Counted from the stretch's first letter, positions 41,703 through 49,560 are shown. The stretch is 64,000 bases of DNA from Desulfobulbaceae bacterium BRH_c16a (GCA_000961725.1 LADS01000061.1:62001-126000); one strand, 5' to 3'. Numbers and translations: made by a program. Notes: generated by a model not told the origin, from the letters alone.

Positions 41703-42095
41703 TTATGCCGGTTTTTGTTCGGCTAACTTTTTCAAGGCTTCAGCAAAGCTTGAGACATAAATCGGCCTGTAGCCCTGTATTGGATCAGAAATTCGCGAGA
41801 GTTGCTTGAGAATAAGATTATGGCTTTCTGATATCTGGATGAGGTTTCCAGCTCCATTGTCGAGGAGGTAGGACATGATTTTCTGGAATGTGGCAACACC
41901 ACTCAGGTGGGCAATTCTGGCTTGTGAGATATCGGTAATGACAACAAAGCTCGGTTTCAGATCTGCAACGCCAAAACGGACATCGGTATAGGCATTTTCG
42001 ATAGTTTGCCTGCGGATCACGCCTGTGTACGTAATATAAAGAATATTCTCACCAATATTCGCACGGACCTGTATTTTGCCGTCAACAATTTTCAT
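41703..42095 (-). CDS. STAS/SpoIIAA-like small protein
   Basis: A 130-residue cytoplasmic protein. The alternation YITYTGVIRRQTIENAYTDV, SFVVITDISQARIAHLSGVA, NLIQISESHNLILKQLSRIS and RPIYVSSFAEALKKL has the strand-helix rhythm of STAS or SpoIIAA-like domains used in regulation. It has no signal peptide. It lies 160 bp upstream of the receiver-LpxC fusion on the same strand and might share its signalling, though spacing allows independent transcription. Weak family assignment. Confidence 0.55.
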   Translation of the reverse strand: MKIVDGKIQVRANIGENILYITYTGVIRRQTIENAYTDVRFGVADLKPSFVVITDISQARIAHLSGVATFQKIMSYLLDNGAGNLIQISESHNLILKQLSRISDPIQGYRPIYVSSFAEALKKLAEQKPA

Positions 42096-42294
42096 AGTTA
42101 GCCGAAAATGACCATTCTGATTTTGAGGTCTCCTCTACACATGCCCAAGAATTTTCATAACCATGGAACTCAATAATCTTGATTCTGAAGAGTATCAAAA
42201 AAGAAGCTGCCTGTGCAACCCGGCTGCTGATAATTATACCTTCTTGCCTCGAGATCCATCAGGTGCTTCCCCAAATGGCATTTGAGAATACGGG

Positions 42295-42480
42295 TTGACG
42301 CAATCACGGTTGCGCGGATGGATAATGAAGCAGGCACTGATAGCTTGGATTGATCAAGAAGAAGAACGTAATCGGCTGACCCTTGAGGCGCTTGCTGATG
42401 TAGACGCAGGCCTTGTCATCGACCATCAGGCAGTACAGGCTTGCCTCAGCACTGACGATCCGTTGCCTGTGCCGCGCTAA
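42295..42480 (+). pseudogene. N-terminally truncated ParD/CopG-like antitoxin
   Basis: The frame reads WIMKQALIAWIDQEEERNRL then ADVDAGLVIDHQAVQACLST, matching the C-terminal two thirds of antitoxins that pair with ParE. The N-terminal beta strand that would bind DNA is missing and the start would be a TTG in poor context. It overlaps the toxin start (TAATG). Confidence 0.6.
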
Positions 42481-42750
42481 TGGAACTCAAGTGGACCAGC
42501 AAGGCACTATCCGATTTGGATGTATGAGTTTCCGGCATCAGCAAATCAGCCTGCCGTTGCGCGTGCAGTGCAGTCGGTGACTAAGGCTCCGGCTGCTTTG
42601 TTAATTAATCCACGCATTGGTGAACAACTTTTTGAGTTCGAACCGCGCGAGATACGGAGGATTCTTGCAGGGAGTTATGAGGTGCGATGTGAAATTCAGG
42701 AAGTGCTGCGATTGTGGCACACACGTGAACATAGGGTAGCTAAAGTTAAC
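42480..42750 (+). pseudogene. Frameshifted ParE-like toxin
   Basis: ATG 42480 starts MELKWTSKALSDLDV and hits TGA at 42525. The neighbouring frame continues YEFPASANQPAVARAVQSVT, then LLINPRIGEQLFEFEPREIR and ending LRLWHTREHR, the usual RelE/ParE toxin end. About two bases appear lost near 42522. With the truncated antitoxin this is a dead module. Confidence 0.7.
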
Positions 42751-42790
42751 ACCCTTTTGAGCGGCTCAATCCAAATTAGAAGGCATCTGC

Positions 42791-43186
42791 CTACCTAGCC
42801 AAGAAATGGTACGCCAGTGTGGAATACTCAAAGCCATTCTCCGCGAAACTCCCCCTGAAGCTAACTGTGTTGTCCAATGTCCAGTTCCCGCCCATCATTC
42901 CCACTTCATCAACCACTATATTGTCTTTGATTAACAGCAAGGTAAATGAAGCTTGCCGGAACTCCGACCCAGCACTTGATTTTATTGTAGCAATGCCATC
43001 GATATCGTAATGGTCACCATTCTTTTTAATGGAGTATGACGTTGAGAGGGTCTTGTTCCCGATTTCACACCTGTCTGTCGTTTTGTAGCAAAAATTTCCC
43101 CTCGACAGGTTTACAGTTTTCCCAAGATAAGGAGAACACCCACTCAACGCCAACAATAGAACAATTAGGACCGATGTCCTTTCCAT
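42791..43186 (-). CDS. Small lipoprotein, unknown
   Basis: A 131-residue protein with lipobox ALSGC (lipid Cys17). The mature part is beta-rich with a Cys pair (FCYKTTDRC) and GDHYDIDGIATIKSS, FTLLLIKDNIVVDEVGMMGG. An AGGAGT ribosome site precedes ATG 43186. It lies between the dead toxin-antitoxin pair and the prophage end, so it may be the last host gene. No family recognised. Confidence 0.55.
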   Translation of the reverse strand: MERTSVLIVLLLALSGCSPYLGKTVNLSRGNFCYKTTDRCEIGNKTLSTSYSIKKNGDHYDIDGIATIKSSAGSEFRQASFTLLLIKDNIVVDEVGMMGGNWTLDNTVSFRGSFAENGFEYSTLAYHFLAR

Positions 43187-43356
43187 AGTTTACTCCTTTC
43201 GCCAAAGTTGAAAACTTCTAGTTTAATGTCAGTTACTTCCTCGTGTAGCTGTTTCTCGACATCGCTAATGTGAGGTGAGAGTAAAATATCGGTAATTTGA
43301 TTCAAAAGATCGTAACCTAAAGGACAGATAACAGGTAGAGATTTTTCCTCAACATT
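43165..43356 (-). pseudogene. 3' fragment of an unidentified gene
   Basis: The minus strand stays open from a stop near 43357 to TAA at 43165 and reads EEKSLPVICPLGYDLLNQIT then LLSPHISDVEKQLHEEVTDI, with protein-like composition but no usable start codon. It overlaps the lipoprotein start by ~20 bp. Probably the tail of a gene cut by rearrangement. Confidence 0.35.
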
Positions 43357-43588
43357 TTAGAACGGAGGCGTGTTAAACAGGAGTTTCGGGGATAATCATC
43401 GCGGCTGGCCGCGATCCCGCGCAGAATAAGGGATGAGGCGGTGTTTCTGTAAGACCCCACTCTCGTCTCCAGAGACGAAAGACATTAGGCAAAAGTAGAT
43501 ATTCAACCAAGGAGAAAAAGTCGGGAAAGCAGTCGAAAGGAGAGGCGGAGTGGGAGGGGTGTGGAACGTAACGAATTGATGTAAATAG

Positions 43589-43628
43589 CAAAAAAGAAAA
43601 AAGCACTTAAGGCAAGGCCTTAAGTGCT
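43589..43628 (-). terminator. Rho-independent terminator after the tRNA end
   Basis: AGCACTTAAGGC (43602-43613) pairs perfectly with GCCTTAAGTGCT (43617-43628). On the minus strand it is followed by a T-rich run (TTTTTTCTTTTTT). It sits just beyond the tRNA 3' end at 43638, so it is the original terminator of the tRNA transcript. Confidence 0.88.
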
Positions 43629-43637
43629 ATAATTTCC

Positions 43638-43682
43638 TGGTACACCCGGAGGGATTCGAACCCCCGACACCCGGATTCGAAG
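43638..43682 (-). other. Prophage attachment site: 3' half of a tRNA (probably tRNA-Arg, anticodon UCG)
   Basis: On the minus strand the sequence begins CTTCGAA (an anticodon loop with UCG), continues through the variable region and the T arm GGGGGTTCGAATCCCTC, and ends CGGGTGTACCA with CCA encoded. The tRNA 5' half is absent upstream; instead prophage DNA with the integrase gene begins. This is the expected product of integration into a tRNA gene, with the intact copy regenerated at the far end outside the window. Confidence 0.85.
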
Positions 43683-43701
43683 TTAGAAAACCAGTTTTAA
43701 A

Positions 43702-44793
43702 TTATTTAATAATTTCATCATCTTTCGTGTCGCTGTCCATAACACCATGTGGACGCGAGTCCACAATACTACCTGGACGCGAGTCCACAACCATATTGTT
43801 CAGTTTTCGCCCCTGGACCCGCAGGTATTCACCCGCCAGATGCTGATAGATTCCGGTTGTAGCCGGTGACGAATGACCCATGATCGACTGCAGCGCCGAC
43901 AGGTCATATCCAGCCACCGTTGCCACCGTGCCGAACGAATGACGTAGCAAGTGATGGTAGAGATGCTTTTCGATGCCAGCCTTCTTTGCGGCCCTCAGCA
44001 ACGCCTTCCTGATGGTCAGATACGGCTTTTTCGTGGTCGGGTTGACTGTCAGCCAGCCCTTGACTTTCTTCCTCGTGATGAGCTCGGCCATCAGCCGGTC
44101 GGTGGTGATCGGCACGATCCGTTCCTTACTACCCTTACCGGCAACAAAAATCACACCGGTCTCGAATTCCACCTGTTCCCGGGTGAGCTGCATCGCCTCG
44201 TTGCGACGGAGCCCGGCATCGGCCATCAGCAGATAGATCAGCCGGTATTTCGGTTCAAGGGCATCAAGGATGTCCGTCAGCTGTTGCGGTATAAGCGGCC
44301 TCGGCTTCGGCGGTTTGGTCATCTTAGCCGGGAACTTGGGCAGGGAGAATGGTATCGGATCACAGAGGTCGTTCTCTGCCGCCCAGGTCAACATGCTGCT
44401 CAGATAACTCAGCTCTTTGTTCACAGTGCGAGGTTTGACTCCCTGTTTTATTCTTTCCTGCTTATACCCCTCGACCAGCTGCCTAGTCAGGACCTTCGGC
44501 TGCAGCCTGCCAAAGCGTTCTTTCAGGTGCCGCCAGCAGTCTGTGGCATCGTCAGCAGTCCTGGCTGCTCGATTTGCCCGATAGTAGGTTATCCATGACG
44601 GCCATATGCCTGCAATCGTCCTGGCTCGATCCAGACCGACATTGACATGACGGCGCATTGCCGAGCGCTCCCACTCTTCTGCTGCCTGCCTGGTTCCCTC
44701 AAAGCTCACCCGTAATCGCTTGCCTTTGTATCCGTCAGGACGACAGTCAATGATAAAACAGCCGGGATTGTTCGGATCTTCTCTTACGCTCAC
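43702..44793 (-). CDS. int: Tyrosine recombinase / phage integrase
   Basis: A 363-residue integrase. Catalytic residues are Arg196 (AGLRRNEAM), His281 and Arg284 (HHLLRHSFGT), His307 (IMGHSS) and Tyr316 (TGIYQH), with Lys near 223 (GKGSKERIVPI). An N-terminal SAM-like core-binding domain covers ~60-145. The last ~35 residues are unusual: VVDSRPGSIVDSRPHGVMDS, encoded by inverted-repeat DNA. The gene ends 20 bp from the tRNA fragment, as expected for site-specific integration. Confidence 0.95.
   Translation of the reverse strand: MSVREDPNNPGCFIIDCRPDGYKGKRLRVSFEGTRQAAEEWERSAMRRHVNVGLDRARTIAGIWPSWITYYRANRAARTADDATDCWRHLKERFGRLQPKVLTRQLVEGYKQERIKQGVKPRTVNKELSYLSSMLTWAAENDLCDPIPFSLPKFPAKMTKPPKPRPLIPQQLTDILDALEPKYRLIYLLMADAGLRRNEAMQLTREQVEFETGVIFVAGKGSKERIVPITTDRLMAELITRKKVKGWLTVNPTTKKPYLTIRKALLRAAKKAGIEKHLYHHLLRHSFGTVATVAGYDLSALQSIMGHSSPATTGIYQHLAGEYLRVQGRKLNNMVVDSRPGSIVDSRPHGVMDSDTKDDEIIK
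43748..43790. repeat. Two direct copies of a palindromic 17-bp sequence in the int tail
   Basis: TGGACGCGAGTCCACAA occurs at 43750-43766 and 43774-43790. Each copy contains the inverted repeat TGGAC-GCGA-GTCCA (copy one extends it to TGTGGAC/GTCCACA). The spacing of 24 bp and nearness to the att site suit recombinase arm-type or excisionase sites, while the DNA also codes for the integrase tail. Confidence 0.7.
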
Positions 44794-44861
44794 AGCTGCG
44801 ATCCCTGGTCGTGGGTATCCTTGGTTTGCTTTACAGACATCTGCTCTTTAAAGCCCCTCTT

Positions 44862-45329
44862 TTACTTTTTGTGAGAGGGGTTTTTGATCGGATCTCCGAT
44901 AACATTTTCTTCAATAGAAAGTTGAAAATCGGGACAAATGGTGAAAAGTTTTTCGTCTTTTCTGTTTAAAAATGTAACATCTGCCATTATAGGAGATTTG
45001 GAATAAAGCAGGTGGTTTATAAGTTTGACTGCAAAAGTCAGTCGTTGACCTTCTTGCAATTGTTGTGGTGGAACCTTAGCCACTGGAAAATCCTGTTTTC
45101 TTCCTTCTTGCCCAACAGAAAAAACCATTTTATCAATGCCTTTTTCTGAGTCTCCTTTTTCTATAAGCACACGCAAAAATACCGCAAAAGAAAATGGGCG
45201 TGGCCAAGTATCTTTGTGGTCTGGCGTTATGCTGAAAATTATTTTGTCATCATAAACGCCCATGAGGGAAATTTTGTTTCCTTCTTCATTTCGGATATCG
45301 TCACAGAAAATCGAATTAATTATTTTCAT
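44862..45329 (-). CDS. Hypothetical protein, third gene of a toxin-antitoxin-like set
   Basis: ATG 45329 gives 155 residues. It opens INSIFCDDIRNEEGNKISLM followed by GVYDDKIIFS, a pattern of small cytoplasmic proteins of the DUF6941 kind, often seen in mobile DNA. The middle is beta-rich and hydrophobic. The gene starts 4 bp after the MqsA-like gene and continues toward int. Low GC like its neighbours. Family assignment is tentative and function unknown. Confidence 0.55.
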   Translation of the reverse strand: MKIINSIFCDDIRNEEGNKISLMGVYDDKIIFSITPDHKDTWPRPFSFAVFLRVLIEKGDSEKGIDKMVFSVGQEGRKQDFPVAKVPPQQLQEGQRLTFAVKLINHLLYSKSPIMADVTFLNRKDEKLFTICPDFQLSIEENVIGDPIKNPSHKK

Positions 45330-45333
45330 AGTT

Positions 45334-45969
45334 TCACCTATCACAGGTCAATTGAGGACTATTTATGATCTGCTCGCTATGGAAATCTCGGTCCGTGGAT
45401 GAATGAAGATTGATTGTCACGTTTCTAATGCTGTTGTCATTGAATGTGTAAGACATCCCTGAAAACGGCGACTTTTCCTCAGCTTTAATCTTGAGTGGAT
45501 CCATGTACGTAGAGTTGTTAGCAATGAATGTATAAGCAGTTGATATGTAAATTTTTTGCGCTGATTGGAATTCAAAATTTTGTTCCGCAACCTCCAACAG
45601 CCAAGGGAAACATCTAATTAATTTAAGCAGAGAAACACCTGCCGCTGAAGGTTTTCCAGTGTTTTTCCACTTGGCAAGAGTTCTTTGAGGAAGTTCCAAA
45701 ACTCTTTCCATTGATGAAAGATTAAAGCCGTTCTCAATAAAATCATTCAGGATATTAACGACAGCTCTGGCTTTGAGTTCATCAACGGTTGACTGGATTA
45801 TCCCGTCGTTTTTTTCTTCAAAATCTCCTGGGGTTTCACATGTATTGCAGAAATTTTCAAAGAGAAGAATTTCTTTGGAACCGCCATAGCTCTCCGATAA
45901 TATTTCGTAATGTTCAGAAAAGCTAATATCTGTTGATCCACAAACTGGACAATGTGTTTTTTGGCTCAT
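45334..45969 (-). CDS. MqsA-like zinc-ribbon/HTH protein, probable antitoxin
   Basis: A 211-residue protein with an N-terminal zinc ribbon (CPVCGSTD at 7-11 and CNTCE near 41) and a helix-turn-helix region near 85-125 (LSSMERVLELPQRTLAKWKN) followed by LLKLIRCFPWLLEVAEQ. This order, zinc ribbon then XRE-like HTH then LLxLIxxxPxLL, is that of MqsA/YgiT antitoxins, which bind the toxin with the ribbon and DNA with the HTH. The extra ~75 C-terminal residues are not typical. It lies 5 bp after the putative toxin gene. Confidence 0.65.
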   Translation of the reverse strand: MSQKTHCPVCGSTDISFSEHYEILSESYGGSKEILLFENFCNTCETPGDFEEKNDGIIQSTVDELKARAVVNILNDFIENGFNLSSMERVLELPQRTLAKWKNTGKPSAAGVSLLKLIRCFPWLLEVAEQNFEFQSAQKIYISTAYTFIANNSTYMDPLKIKAEEKSPFSGMSYTFNDNSIRNVTINLHSSTDRDFHSEQIINSPQLTCDR

Positions 45970-45974
45970 AGTTT

Positions 45975-46370
45975 TTATTCCTCTGGCTGTCCAATAAGGT
46001 TTTGGAATTTATCTGCCAAGGTCGGGTTGCTTCCTTTTGTGGGTGGGTGAAAAGATTTAATTAACCAATTCCCTAACATTTTGTTTTCTATAATTGCAAT
46101 GTATCCTGGCAAATGTAAGGTTTTAAACTTGAACGAATAAACAAAAAGAGGGTGGTGGTCGGTAAAATTTTTCTTCCATACCTTTTTTTTATCAAAAGAT
46201 AGCTGCTCTAGTCCATTGTTGGCAATTAAATCGATCAATGCTGGCTTGGTTTGTATTTTGTAATGATACCGTGCATCAGCAAGGACATTGTTTATTGGTT
46301 TGATTTTTTCAGGAGTCTCAGAGCAGGCTAAAAGAAACTCTCTGAGTATCCTGGCGTGATCGTCGGCCAT
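45975..46370 (-). CDS. Putative toxin of an MqsRA-like pair
   Basis: A 131-residue protein placed before the antitoxin-like gene, the order used by mqsRA and higBA. It is basic and compact, with SFDKKKVWKKNFTDHHPLFV and LPGYIAIIENKMLGNWLIKS followed by FHPP; the final I-K-S-F-H pattern resembles RelE-fold toxin ends. No certain catalytic set can be named by eye. Role assigned mainly from context. Confidence 0.5.
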   Translation of the reverse strand: MADDHARILREFLLACSETPEKIKPINNVLADARYHYKIQTKPALIDLIANNGLEQLSFDKKKVWKKNFTDHHPLFVYSFKFKTLHLPGYIAIIENKMLGNWLIKSFHPPTKGSNPTLADKFQNLIGQPEE

Positions 46371-46608
46371 TTTATTTATCTTTTATGCTTAAAGGTACAG
46401 TTTGTCAAGTTTACTGTTACTCTGATACACACGAGCACAGTCTAGCCTTCGGTCGATGATCGGAAGGTGTCCCACTATATGTAGTGTATAAGATTGTCTG
46501 TATGCACGCTTGTAGTGGATAGATAAAACTTTCCTCCCGACAGGTTGCCCAGCGAAAAAAAATTATCTGCCGTCGTGTTTGGCCTCTCTCCAAAGAAGGT
46601 CGTTCTAC

Positions 46609-46944
46609 TTACTGGGCGACTATCCATTTAGTAATTTTTTTGAATTCATACTCCGATACAGGAATCGAGCCGATCAGTTCACCTGTTGCTCCTGGTGGGA
46701 TTGTTCCTTTGAGCCCAAAGTTTTTCATGGTGTGGTTGTTTTTATCGACGGCCTGAATCGGCACCGCCACTCTCGGGCTGGAACCGTTGTTGGTTACTGT
46801 CGCCTTGAGGCTGACCCAGACGTTGCCGGAGTCCCGCTTCATCTCGTCGGCAGTGATATTTGAAACGGTAAAGTTGCCGGCGAAACAGACTGAAAAAATG
46901 AAAACAACAACAAGGGCCAGGTTAATTGATGTAAAGTTTCTCAT
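46609..46944 (-). CDS. Secreted FxLYD-like cargo protein
   Basis: A 111-residue protein with a signal peptide ending near CFAGN (residue ~22). The mature domain (VWVSLKATVTNNGSSPRVAV, PIQAVDKNNHTMKNFGLKGT) is a small immunoglobulin-like fold of the FxLYD kind. It is the first of three minus-strand genes lying between the toxin-antitoxin set and the repressor, likely cargo expressed in the lysogen. It ends with TKWIVAQ. Function unknown. Confidence 0.6.
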   Translation of the reverse strand: MRNFTSINLALVVVFIFSVCFAGNFTVSNITADEMKRDSGNVWVSLKATVTNNGSSPRVAVPIQAVDKNNHTMKNFGLKGTIPPGATGELIGSIPVSEYEFKKITKWIVAQ

Positions 46945-46955
46945 GTTGCTCCTGT

Positions 46956-47852
46956 TCAGGCTTTTGCTGATAGTTTTCCAAGAGTCTCTATCGATTTAAG
47001 GTGCCCAACCCTTGCGGCCGCTTCGAGATCGGCGCGCATCCGTTGGTGGTCTTTCATTTTTGAATAGGCAACTGCCCGCAGATATAATTCTTCTCCACCT
47101 GCGTTTTGCTTTATAGCCATGGTGCAAGCGGAAACAGCTTCTTTGAATTCGCCGTTTTTAAGGTGGTCCTTCCCCCGGGCCAGCCAGTCTGTTTTTGGAG
47201 GTTCAGGTTTTTGTTCTATTTTAGGCGAAGGTGGCAGGGGTGGAGTAGCGGCCGCCAACTCTTTATTGCAAAAACGGCAGAACAGCGCATCCATCTTGAT
47301 TTTTTCGGCACAGTATGGACAATTTTTCGATCTGTCCGGTTCGCTTTGCCGAGGTTGTTCCACAATCACCAGGGATCCGGATTTCCTGGTCACCAGAAAA
47401 ACGATTGCAGCCGGTACCGCAACCGCTATCCACAACAGGAAATACAAACCGAAGCCAAGAGTGGCGCCAATGGCATAACCTGCTGTTTCAAATTCGTTGT
47501 CTGGTGGGGCAATCTCGCTGATCGAGGCCAGTCCGCCGATGCAAAGAATAGCGAAAAGCAGCGTCCAGCCGATGGCGACAATTTTGGCAAAGGTGTTCAG
47601 CCCACTCTGCTTTACTCCAGTGCTGACTATCCGGTTTGATTCACCGCTCTCCTGCGCTGCCGCCTCGATGATCCGCGATCGCATAACCAGGTATGACGGG
47701 AATCCGATAATCCATAGGAGGAGGCAGGCAAGCAGCCACATCACAGGGCCGAGGTTGAAAAAACCAGGGAGCAGTCCCTTCCTGGCGCCGATTTTTTTTG
47801 CGTCAAAATACACCCAAATACTCGACAGCAGGATTATTCCATAAATTATCAT
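46956..47852 (-). CDS. Membrane protein with zinc ribbon and helical-repeat tail
   Basis: A 298-residue protein. The N-terminal half has about four membrane helices (LLPGFFNLGPVMWLLACLLL, FAKIVAIGWTLLFAILCIGG, GATLGFGLYFLLWIAVAVPA). A zinc ribbon follows near 178-200 (CPYCAEKIKMDALFCRFCNK), then a Pro-rich linker and two TPR-like helices (KDHLKNGEFKEAVSACTMAI, LYLRAVAYSKMKDHQRMRAD). It lies 11 bp from the secreted cargo gene on the same strand, likely co-transcribed. A sensory or scaffold role at the host membrane is possible. Confidence 0.65.
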   Translation of the reverse strand: MIIYGIILLSSIWVYFDAKKIGARKGLLPGFFNLGPVMWLLACLLLWIIGFPSYLVMRSRIIEAAAQESGESNRIVSTGVKQSGLNTFAKIVAIGWTLLFAILCIGGLASISEIAPPDNEFETAGYAIGATLGFGLYFLLWIAVAVPAAIVFLVTRKSGSLVIVEQPRQSEPDRSKNCPYCAEKIKMDALFCRFCNKELAAATPPLPPSPKIEQKPEPPKTDWLARGKDHLKNGEFKEAVSACTMAIKQNAGGEELYLRAVAYSKMKDHQRMRADLEAAARVGHLKSIETLGKLSAKA

Positions 47853-47903
47853 GTTGAACCTCGGCCTTTGGTTTTTTTAATGGGGCGTGGGTCTCTTACG
47901 GTA

Positions 47904-48254
47904 TTAATTCAGGCACTTGGTATAGACATTGTCAACAAACCATTTTTTCCGGTTTGATTCCTGTGAGACCTGGTCTATTGCTCTATATGGGGTTGGTCCC
48001 CCTCTGTAGTTGCGGATAGATGTCACGATCCTGGACAACTCTGCACTGTCTCCATTTCTCATGTAGATAGTCAGGTTGAGCTGTTTGCAGTTCCGGCCAT
48101 TATTTACTTTTCCCCATATGTGAAGCCCGTCACTTTTTTGATTAAAGAGGATATCAACGTTAAATCCATCGTCGTTTATCTCGATTGCCGAGCAAGGGGA
48201 TGAATAAACAGAAGCAAAAAGCAAGGCGGCGAGTGCTGCGATTTTAACGGTCAT
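47904..48254 (-). CDS. Small secreted protein, unknown
   Basis: ATG 48254 with AGGAG upstream gives 116 residues and a signal peptide ending near PCSA (residue ~22). The mature domain reads FNVDILFNQKSDGLHIWGKV then LNLTIYMRNGDSAELSRIVT and has one Cys pair. It resembles other small periplasmic cargo proteins without a named family. It is the third minus-strand cargo gene. Confidence 0.55.
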   Translation of the reverse strand: MTVKIAALAALLFASVYSSPCSAIEINDDGFNVDILFNQKSDGLHIWGKVNNGRNCKQLNLTIYMRNGDSAELSRIVTSIRNYRGGPTPYRAIDQVSQESNRKKWFVDNVYTKCLN

Positions 48255-48370
48255 GTCGTTTCTCCTGTAACGGTTTTTGTGATACAAAGTGATATGGCTT
48301 TGAATTTCAGATATTTACCTATTTACTTTTTCTGCACTTTATTCGACGGTAATCGCGGAGAAAAATAAGT

Positions 48371-48943
48371 TCACCCGTTGCCTTGCTCTCTTTTTTCCGG
48401 AAGCGTAGCTCCGAAAGACAACAGCATTTCCTCCAATCTTGCCATGCGACCGGCCATTTCGTCGGTTTGCCTCTCCATTTGCTTTTCCATGGCCGCCAGC
48501 TTTTCGTTCACAGACTGCATTTCCTTCTCCATGTTGACTGCTTGATGAAAGGCCCTGATGTTTGACGCCAGGGCCGACCTATAGACTGTATCCGAAGCCA
48601 GGATCTCCATGGTCATCTTGACCATCTCCGGCATGTTCCAACCCTCTCCCTGGTCGGAAGGTGGTGGTTCGGTAACTTTCGGCTTAGCCGACTTTTGATC
48701 AAGGATAATCTGGCCGCCTGGTGGAGGTTGGTATTTAAACATCGGACCTTCCCCCTTACTAAGCCAATCGTAAGCGCACCCAGTTGCTTCAGCAATTTTG
48801 AGCATATTCTCGACGCTAGGGGGTGATTTTCTCCAACGTGATAGACTCCTTTGGTCTACTCCAATCAAAACGGCTAAGTCTTTTTTCTTAATATTTTTTT
48901 GCGCAATAATTATCTGTAATCTTTCGAAAAAATTACTTACCAT
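48371..48943 (-). CDS. CI-like phage repressor (XRE HTH) with coiled-coil tail
   Basis: A 190-residue regulator. Residues ~1-70 form the HTH: DLAVLIGVDQRSLSRWRKSP followed by SVENMLKIAEATGCAYDWLS and GEGPMF, typical of phage repressors of the CI/HTH_3 group. A Pro-rich hinge follows. Instead of an S24 peptidase domain the C-terminus is a coiled coil (SVNEKLAAMEKQMERQTDEM), so RecA-driven self-cleavage is unlikely. It is divergent from the early genes across 70 bp and should hold the lytic promoter off. Confidence 0.82.
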   Translation of the reverse strand: MVSNFFERLQIIIAQKNIKKKDLAVLIGVDQRSLSRWRKSPPSVENMLKIAEATGCAYDWLSKGEGPMFKYQPPPGGQIILDQKSAKPKVTEPPPSDQGEGWNMPEMVKMTMEILASDTVYRSALASNIRAFHQAVNMEKEMQSVNEKLAAMEKQMERQTDEMAGRMARLEEMLLSFGATLPEKREQGNG

Positions 48944-48966
48944 AGACTTTACCGTGAAAAATCATA

Positions 48967-48996
48967 TTGACACCATTGTTAATTATCGTCTATATC
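48967..48996 (+). promoter_or_regulatory. Likely rightward early promoter
   Basis: TTGACA at 48967-48972 and TATATC at 48991-48996 with an 18-bp spacer, placed between the divergent repressor and the Cro-like gene. Transcription would begin near 49003, just before the AAAGGGA ribosome site. Repressor binding sites are expected to overlap it. Confidence 0.65.
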
Positions 48997-49013
48997 ATAG
49001 CCCATAAAGGGAC

Positions 49014-49219
49014 ATGAAATAACATATCTGTTAAAACTAAATGGTCTTAAGGTAACAGACATAGCTAATTCGCTTGGCTTAAGACAACCTACTGTTACTC
49101 AAGTCATCTACGGGAAGAAAAAGTCACGTAGAGTTCAGGAGGCCATATCTACAGCCACCAGCAAGCCAATATCAGAACTCTGGCCCGACCAACAATCAAC
49201 CACCCAGGAGGCCGCATGA
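49014..49219 (+). pseudogene. Cro/Ner-like HTH gene with a one-base shift after codon 2
   Basis: AAAGGGA precedes ATG 49014, but the frame reads ATG AAA TAA. Re-reading one A gives M-K-I-T-Y-L-L-K-L-N-G and then LKVTDIANSLGLRQPTVTQV and ISTATSKPISELWPD, a clear small HTH protein of ~68 residues ending at TGA 49217-49219 (overlapping the next start as ATGA). Either one A has been lost from the run, the assembly misses a base, or a -1 shift at AAA is used. Position opposite the repressor fits a Cro/Ner role. Confidence 0.7.
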
Positions 49220-49560
49220 CCGACAGCGCAACCGCAAGACCGGATGAGCATTCCGGCGAGTCGAACAACAAGGAATTCTCCAGGGTTGAGTTCACCATTC
49301 CTCCAGAAGGTGCGGATTTTCAAAAAACAATAGCCATGCTTGACTGGTGGGATTTTTGCGAAGAGGAAGACGTTCAACTTCTCTCTATCGATATCATGGC
49401 CCAAAATTCTACAGGCGGTTATTCGCTGATGTGCCGTGCAGATGTCCACGACTATGTCATCAGGCAAGTTGCCTCTCGCAAAGGTCATGTTTTCGAAACC
49501 TTCAAGGTGGTAGTCAGGGGGCAACGGGTCCAATCCGGTGCTGAGGATCCACGGCCATGA
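49216..49560 (+). CDS. Phage early protein, unknown
   Basis: A 114-residue protein coupled to the Cro-like gene by an ATGA overlap and served by the ribosome site GGAGG. It is acidic, with a central FQKTIAMLDWWDFCEEEDVQ and no signal peptide. A beta-rich C-terminal half (YSLMCRADVHDYVIRQVASR) follows. No family recognised. Its 3' end overlaps an opposite-strand gene by about 75 bp. Confidence 0.55.
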   Translation: MTDSATARPDEHSGESNNKEFSRVEFTIPPEGADFQKTIAMLDWWDFCEEEDVQLLSIDIMAQNSTGGYSLMCRADVHDYVIRQVASRKGHVFETFKVVVRGQRVQSGAEDPRP

